From Methanocella arvoryzae MRE50 (lineage in GTDB: Archaea; Halobacteriota; Methanocellia; Methanocellales; Methanocellaceae), in assembly GCF_000063445.1 (NCBI RefSeq), contig NC_009464.1, positions 992,001-1,056,000 of the forward strand: DNA of 64,000 nt, written 5' to 3'. This document shows, piece by piece, positions 59,331 to 64,000 of this stretch (position 1 is its first letter; every line of letters starts with the position of its first letter). Made by a program: the position numbers and the translations under genes. The notes under the pieces are model-generated. The model did no database searches and had not been told where the DNA came from. It saw only the letters and a program-made list of their open reading frames with translations.

Positions 59331-59434
59331 AGTGCGTTAGTAATCTGTTTAAGTATAAAAAAATACTGGGTACTTGCAGTTATTCCCGAATTACCAGGAT
59401 AAAATAATAAACTGTTAGAGGCATCAGCCTCTAA

Positions 59435-59587
59435 CTAACGAACGAAGAGCAGGTAGGCCATTATCAGGTAGCCGAGGATAATCATGCCAAGCACCAGATA
59501 CTGGCCATAGACCAGTATTTTGGCCTGGTTCTCCGGGTTTTCGAGGACTTTGTCGACAGCCCTCTCGAAGAAGTTTTTATTGGGCAT
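59435..59587 (-). CDS. ahaG: Small membrane protein AhaG of the ATP synthase operon
   Basis: A 50-residue gene begins 3 bp after the atpD stop. It encodes MPNKNFFERAVDKVLENPEN, then one membrane helix (YLVLGMIILGYLIMAYLLFV) and ends in R. Its position after subunit D and its size match ahaG, the last gene of the aha operon described in Methanosarcina. Its role is unknown; it could help assemble or anchor the membrane rotor. It is shorter than most gene finders' limit. Confidence 0.8.
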   Translation of the reverse strand: MPNKNFFERAVDKVLENPENQAKILVYGQYLVLGMIILGYLIMAYLLFVR

Positions 59588-59589
59588 GA

Positions 59590-60210
59590 TTATGCTTTGA
59601 TCTTCTTAAGACGGAAAGTGTTCTCGCGTTCCATCTCTTCCAGCCTGAGCTTGATGAACTTTTCAGCGTCCTTGAGCTCGGGAATTACCTTGAATTCGAG
59701 AGCGTTGACACGGCGCTTGGTCTTCTCGATATCCTCGAGGAGCTTCTTCATGGCGGACTCGATCTCGGCCGAGATGATGATCTGCTCCACGAGCTTCTCG
59801 TAGGCTTCGGCCGCTTCGTCGATCCTGGACGTAGTCCCGATGACACCGTAGCCTCTCTCCTGGAGGGGCTTCTGGATCCCGGAGGACTCTATCTTGGGGA
59901 CGACTACGCCCATCACGTTCTTGCTCTCGAGGTTGATCTCAGGCTGCTCCTTGAGGGAGAAGGCGGCCGATGTAACCGCCATGTTACCCTCTACGGCCCT
60001 GGCAATGGCTATTTTCTGGGTAGCATCCTCGTACGATCTGAGAAGCTCAGCACGGGCGTTCTTAGCCTTGTCCATGATCTCGAAGAATTCCATGATCAGG
60101 CCGTCACGCTTCATTTTCAGGAGCTTGTGGCCGCTCTGCGAGAGAGCGATCTTCTTTTTCAGCTCCAGGAGCTCCGATCGGGTTGGCTTGATGTTATCCT
60201 TAATAGCCAT
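59590..60210 (-). CDS. atpD: A-type ATP synthase subunit D
   Basis: Subunit D is the central stalk coiled-coil that turns inside the A3B3 head. The 206 residues begin MAIKDNIKPTRSELLELKKKIALSQSGHKLLKMKRDGLI (family signature), followed by a globular part and a long C-terminal helix (KTKRRVNALEFKVIPELKDAEKFIKLRLEEMERENTFRLKKIK). It lies 13 bp after atpB. Confidence 0.97.
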   Translation of the reverse strand: MAIKDNIKPTRSELLELKKKIALSQSGHKLLKMKRDGLIMEFFEIMDKAKNARAELLRSYEDATQKIAIARAVEGNMAVTSAAFSLKEQPEINLESKNVMGVVVPKIESSGIQKPLQERGYGVIGTTSRIDEAAEAYEKLVEQIIISAEIESAMKKLLEDIEKTKRRVNALEFKVIPELKDAEKFIKLRLEEMERENTFRLKKIKA

Positions 60211-60223
60211 TGGCTCACCTACC

Positions 60224-61600
60224 TTACTTCTTCCTCTTGCTCGGGTGGTACTTCTCGATGTACTTGTTGTCGATCTTGTTCAGGGCGTTGATCGGCAGCA
60301 TGGAGAGGAGTTCCCACGCGAGGTCCAGAGTCTGCTCGATGGACCGGTCTTCTTCCCGGCCCTGGCGGACGAACTTGTCTTCGAAGGCGTCGGCGAATTC
60401 CAGGAATTGCCTGTCCCTCTCGGAGAGAGCGTCCTTACCGACGATGGCTACGAGACCGCGGAGGTCCTTACCTTCTGCATACGCAGAGTAGCACTGGTCG
60501 GATACGGCCTTGTGGTCTTCCCTGGTCTTGCCTGCGCCGATACCCAGGCTCATAAGCCTGGACAGCGAGGGCGAGACGTTGATGGGCGGATAGATGTTCT
60601 TCCTGTGCAGGTCTCTAGCGACCACGATCTGGCCTTCGGTGATGTAGCCGGTCAGGTCAGGGATCGGGTGGGTAATGTCGTCACCGGGCATCGTCAGGAT
60701 GGGCACCTGGGTGATGGAACCCTTCTTGCCCTCGATGATGCCTGCGCGCTCGTATAACTGCGCCAGGTCAGTGTACATGTAACCGGGGTAGCCACGCCTG
60801 CCGGGCACTTCTTCACGAGCGGCGCCGATCTGTCTCAGCGCTTCGCAGTAGTTGGTCATGTCGGTGTAGATGACCAGCACATGCATGTCGTGTTCGAATG
60901 CGAGGTACTCTGCGGTGGTGAGCGCCAGTCTCGGGGTGATAATCCTCTCGATGGCGGGGTCGTCCGCAAGGTTCAGGAAGACTACTGCTCTCTCCAGAGC
61001 ACCGGTCCTCTCGAAGTCCTTCATGAAGGTCTGAGCTTCTTCAGCGGTGATACCCATGGCGCAGAAGACTACTGCGAAAGGTTCAGTCGAGCCTACTACT
61101 TTTGCCTGCCTGGCGATCTGCAGAGCGATCTCGTTGTGGGGCAGACCGGAACCCGAGAAAATCGGGAGCTTCTGACCACGAACCAGCGTATTCATGCCGT
61201 CGATGGTCGAGATGCCGGTCTGGATGAAGTCCTTAGGCTGCCTTCTCGAGTACGGGTTGATGGCTGCGCCTACGATCTCCAGCCTCTTCTCGGGGATGAT
61301 AGCCGGCCCGCCGTCGAGCGGCTCGCCTGATCCCGAGAGGATACGGCCGAGCATGTCCTTGGACACGGGCATCTTGATGGTCTCGCCCAGGAACTTAACG
61401 CTGCTGTCCCTGCTGATACCGGAGGTGCCCTCGAAAACCTGGACTGCCACGACATCGTTGGAGGAGTCCAGCACCTGGCCCCTCTTAACCGTGCCGTCGC
61501 TCAGGACGATGTTGACCAGTTCCTGGTAGCCCACAGGCTCGGTTTTCCTCACGAATAAGAGCGGCCCTGCGATTTCACTGATTGTCTTGTATTCCTTCAT
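60224..61600 (-). CDS. atpB: A-type ATP synthase subunit B
   Basis: Subunit B is the non-catalytic nucleotide-binding subunit of the A3B3 head. The 458-residue protein has [39 protein letters not shown] (no P-loop, as expected for B), [22 protein letters not shown], and [22 protein letters not shown]. The ATG at 61600 is one base past the atpA stop. Confidence 0.98.
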   Translation of the reverse strand: MKEYKTISEIAGPLLFVRKTEPVGYQELVNIVLSDGTVKRGQVLDSSNDVVAVQVFEGTSGISRDSSVKFLGETIKMPVSKDMLGRILSGSGEPLDGGPAIIPEKRLEIVGAAINPYSRRQPKDFIQTGISTIDGMNTLVRGQKLPIFSGSGLPHNEIALQIARQAKVVGSTEPFAVVFCAMGITAEEAQTFMKDFERTGALERAVVFLNLADDPAIERIITPRLALTTAEYLAFEHDMHVLVIYTDMTNYCEALRQIGAAREEVPGRRGYPGYMYTDLAQLYERAGIIEGKKGSITQVPILTMPGDDITHPIPDLTGYITEGQIVVARDLHRKNIYPPINVSPSLSRLMSLGIGAGKTREDHKAVSDQCYSAYAEGKDLRGLVAIVGKDALSERDRQFLEFADAFEDKFVRQGREEDRSIEQTLDLAWELLSMLPINALNKIDNKYIEKYHPSKRKK

Positions 61601-61601
61601 G

Positions 61602-63341
61602 TTAAGCCGCCTCCAGGCTCTTGAACTCTTTCTTCATATCGTCGTTGACCTTGGTCAGGTAAGCGTCGTAGTTCGCCTCGAACTTGACCTTGGCAAGGTC
61701 GTTCTTGGAGTTCAGGTTCAGGATCTTGCTCATCGGGACGCCCGATGCGAGGGCGGTCCTTGCGTAGGCGCCGAACTGCATGATCGACTTCAGCATCTTG
61801 AGCTGCTTGTCGAGGCTGCAGTAGGTGTCTACCTCGTGGTAGGCGTTCTGCTGCAGGAAGATCTCACGGATCATACGGGCGATCTCGATGGTCAGCTGCT
61901 GGTCTTCGGGCAGCGCGTCGGAACCGACGAGCTGGACGATTTCCTGAAGCTCGGACTCCCTCTGGAGCAGTTCCATGGACTCTGCCTTAAGCTGGTTCCA
62001 CTCGGGAGAGATGTTCTTGTCGTACCAGTCTTTCAGACTGTCCTGGTACAGCGAGTACGAGTTAAGCCAGTTGATCGACGGGAAGTGTCTTCTCTGCGCC
62101 AGCTTGGCGTCGAGTGCCCAGAAGACCTTGACGATACGCAGGGTGTTCTGCGTGACAGGCTCAGAAATGTCTCCGCCTGCGGGGCTGACTGCGCCGATGA
62201 CGGTGACGCTGCCTTCCTTGCCGATCGGGGTGATGACACGGCCTGCCCTCTCGTAGAACTCGGAAAGCCTGGCTGCGAGGTACGCGGGGTAGCCTTCTTC
62301 ACCGGGCATCTCTTCGAGACGGGACGAGATTTCTCTCATGGCTTCTGCCCACCTGGAGGTGGAGTCTGCCATCAGGGAGACACCGTAGCCCATGTCTCTG
62401 TAGTATTCCGCGATGGTGATACCAGTGTAGCAGGATGCTTCTCTTGCTGCCACAGGCATGTTGGACGTGTTAGCGATAAGGACAGTCCTGTCCATGAGCG
62501 GGTTGCCGGTCTTCGGGTCGGTGAGGTGCGGGAATTCGGCCAGCACTTCAGTCATCTCGTTGCCACGTTCGCCGCAGCCGATGTAGACGACGATCTCTGC
62601 GTCAGACCACTTTGCCAGCTGCTGCTGAGTCACAGTCTTGCCGCTGCCGAAGGGGCCGGGGATAGCCGCTGTGCCGCCCTTGGCGATCGGGAACAGGCCG
62701 TCGAGCACTCTCTGACCGGTAATAAGGGGGATGTCCGGCCTGAGCTTCTCGACGTAGGGCCTCGGTACACGGACGGGCCACTTGTGCATGAGCTTGAGCT
62801 CGGTGCCGTTCTCGAGGTGTCCGATGACGTCCTCAACGGTGAACTCGCCCTCTTTGATGTCCTTGATGGTTGTTTCACCCACGTTGGGGGGTACCATGAT
62901 CTTGTGAACGATAGTCTTGGTCTCCTGGACAGTACCGATGACGATGCCGCCCTTGACCTTGTCGCCAGCCTTGACGACCGGTACGAACTTCCACTTCTTG
63001 GTCCTGGAAAGGCCGGGAGCTGAAACTCCTCTCGTGATGAAGTTGCCCATCTTTTCCTTGAGGACCTCGAGGGGCCTCTGGATACCATCATAGATCGAGG
63101 TCAGCAGACCCGGACCCAGCTCTACGGATAAGGGCATGCCAGTGTTCTCCACAGGCTCGCCGGGCCTGACACCGGATGTATCCTCGTACACCTGGATGAT
63201 GGCCTTATCGTTGTCGATTTCGATGACCTCGCCCATCAGGCCCTCGTTGCCGACCTTCACCACGTCGTACATACGGGCGTTAAGGCCGACTGCGGTCACC
63301 ACCGGACCGGCAACCCGGTAAATTGTTCCTTGTTGGCTCAC
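61602..63341 (-). CDS. atpA: A-type ATP synthase catalytic subunit A
   Basis: The catalytic subunit of the sodium- or proton-driven ATP synthase. It shows the Walker [18 protein letters not shown], the catalytic Glu region [12 protein letters not shown]-like [15 protein letters not shown], the A-specific 90-residue non-homologous insert, and [34 protein letters not shown]. The start GTG at 63341 ([14 protein letters not shown]) is preferred because AAAGGTG lies 6 bases before it; a GTG at 63350 also opens the frame. Confidence 0.97.
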   Translation of the reverse strand: MSQQGTIYRVAGPVVTAVGLNARMYDVVKVGNEGLMGEVIEIDNDKAIIQVYEDTSGVRPGEPVENTGMPLSVELGPGLLTSIYDGIQRPLEVLKEKMGNFITRGVSAPGLSRTKKWKFVPVVKAGDKVKGGIVIGTVQETKTIVHKIMVPPNVGETTIKDIKEGEFTVEDVIGHLENGTELKLMHKWPVRVPRPYVEKLRPDIPLITGQRVLDGLFPIAKGGTAAIPGPFGSGKTVTQQQLAKWSDAEIVVYIGCGERGNEMTEVLAEFPHLTDPKTGNPLMDRTVLIANTSNMPVAAREASCYTGITIAEYYRDMGYGVSLMADSTSRWAEAMREISSRLEEMPGEEGYPAYLAARLSEFYERAGRVITPIGKEGSVTVIGAVSPAGGDISEPVTQNTLRIVKVFWALDAKLAQRRHFPSINWLNSYSLYQDSLKDWYDKNISPEWNQLKAESMELLQRESELQEIVQLVGSDALPEDQQLTIEIARMIREIFLQQNAYHEVDTYCSLDKQLKMLKSIMQFGAYARTALASGVPMSKILNLNSKNDLAKVKFEANYDAYLTKVNDDMKKEFKSLEAA

Positions 63342-63390
63342 AGTTAACACCTTTGTTTAACAGATTACATTCAACTGCAGGTTTGATCGC

Positions 63391-63690
63391 TTACTTCCAC
63401 AGGTCTACACCGATGGCGCGCTTGATCTTGTCCCTCAACCCTGCATCTTCTTTACTTCCGATCGCGATGAACGTCGGCTCTACAGATTCGTCGATGACCT
63501 TCTGGAGACCCGGAGAGATATGTTTGAGGTCGTCCGAGTGCAAGACGATGATACCCAGGTTCCTGTCAGTCAGGCACTCCCGGATTTTGCTCTCGAGATC
63601 CTTGTCATTTTTGACTTCGTAGGTCTTGTGGATTCCGGCCAGCCTGAAACCGACCACGAATTCACTTTTCCCAACAACTGCGATTTCCAT
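63391..63690 (-). CDS. atpF: A-type ATP synthase subunit F
   Basis: A 99-residue central-stalk subunit: MEIAVVGKSEFVVGFRLAGI, then NLGIIVLHSDDLKHISPGLQKVIDESVEPTFIAIG. The CheY-like fold of subunit F is matched. The start ATG overlaps the last base of the atpC stop. It is 41 bp before the GTG of atpA. Confidence 0.94.
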   Translation of the reverse strand: MEIAVVGKSEFVVGFRLAGIHKTYEVKNDKDLESKIRECLTDRNLGIIVLHSDDLKHISPGLQKVIDESVEPTFIAIGSKEDAGLRDKIKRAIGVDLWK

Positions 63691-64000
63691 CAGATCACCA
63701 GCTGGTTTCTAATGACCTCATTGCTGAGGTTCACTTCCTTGCCACGGGCAATAGTGCGGATGTTGTTGACCTCGACCTGCTTTCTGACAGTGTATCCCAG
63801 AATCGGCAAAATCGACAGGGGATATGCGTGCGAAATTTTATCCGCATAGCTGATGTCAGCCCGGGTGAGGGCCACTTCGATAGCGTTCAGAGACCCGGTC
63901 GCACGGTAGTTTTCGACAGCCTCGGCCAGGTCAGGCCAGTAGGGAGTATCCTTGACCAGGTTCACGAACTCGTCGAAGCTCGGCGCCTGGGCAAGCTTTC
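63690..64000 (-). CDS. atpC: A-type ATP synthase subunit C (partial, N-terminus beyond window)
   Basis: The C-terminal 103 residues of subunit C, the connector between central stalk and membrane ring. The visible part reads KLAQAPSFDEFVNLVKDTPYWP, then YRATGSLNAIEVALTRADISYADKISHAYPLSILPILGYTVRKQVEVNNIRTIARGKE, the family's C-terminal signature. The reading frame stays open to the right edge, so the start is outside. Confidence 0.94.
   Translation of the reverse strand, partial: KLAQAPSFDEFVNLVKDTPYWPDLAEAVENYRATGSLNAIEVALTRADISYADKISHAYPLSILPILGYTVRKQVEVNNIRTIARGKEVNLSNEVIRNQLVI

Overview
The window comes from the chromosome of a methanogenic euryarchaeon. It holds complete mcr (methyl-coenzyme M reductase) and mtr (methyl-H4MPT:CoM methyltransferase) operons, an A-type ATP synthase operon in the aha order, a thermosome, TFB, Gar1, SRP19, archaeal RNase P proteins, a GGR-type lipid reductase and HypB. 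Gene content, the moderately high GC of the coding DNA and methanogen-specific families (methanogenesis marker 14, DUF2098, YcaO-TfuA) point to the class Methanomicrobia. My best guess is Methanocella (Rice Cluster I) or a close relative; this is an inference from gene content, not from a database search.

Layout. 1-2.9 kb (minus): the archaeal RNA-processing/proteasome superoperon, rpl15e - RNA-binding protein - rnp3 - rnp2 - psmA, running off the left edge. 3.1-6.6 kb: hypB with a 25-residue Cys-rich peptide gene, then a large multi-PAS response regulator. 7.1-11.1 kb (plus): SRP19, a PHP-domain enzyme, Gar1-TFB, a TauE-like transporter and a probable methanofuran-pathway kinase. 11.2-14.5 kb (minus): DUF2150, a RecJ-like DHH nuclease and a LysO-type exporter split into two genes. 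14.6-22.2 kb (plus): thermosome, PHP protein, a degenerate alpha/beta hydrolase, tRNA-Gly, DUF2551, Nudix, then a translationally coupled aldolase - tungsten aldehyde oxidoreductase - MoaD-like cassette. 22.3-25.7 kb: glycosyltransferase and debranching-type glycosidase. 25.7-28.0 kb: a gene-poor stretch full of repeats, with a possible structured RNA.

28.8-46.3 kb (minus) is the methanogenesis core. From upstream to downstream it reads mcrBDCGA, mtrEDCBAFGH, methanogenesis marker 14, a tandem-repeat methanogen protein and a Lys/Ala/Pro-tailed protein. The YcaO-TfuA pair that probably installs the McrA thioglycine lies just beyond. The most notable feature is that the slot normally held by the small mtrF gene is filled by a second, apparently identical MtrA corrinoid domain fused to an MtrF tail.

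47-59 kb is a mixed housekeeping region: a MiaB-like tRNA enzyme, two-subunit fumarase, regulator-ferredoxin-GGR operon, thymidylate kinase, MazG, HisF, a YVTN surface protein and several membrane proteins. 59.4-64 kb (minus) is the ATP synthase operon ahaC-F-A-B-D-G, with ahaC cut by the right edge.

Intergenic DNA carries several sequence-unrelated inverted repeats built from short (about 8-10 nt) quasi-periodic words, and several sharp dyads next to promoters. These are the main unexplained structures apart from the mtr fusion.
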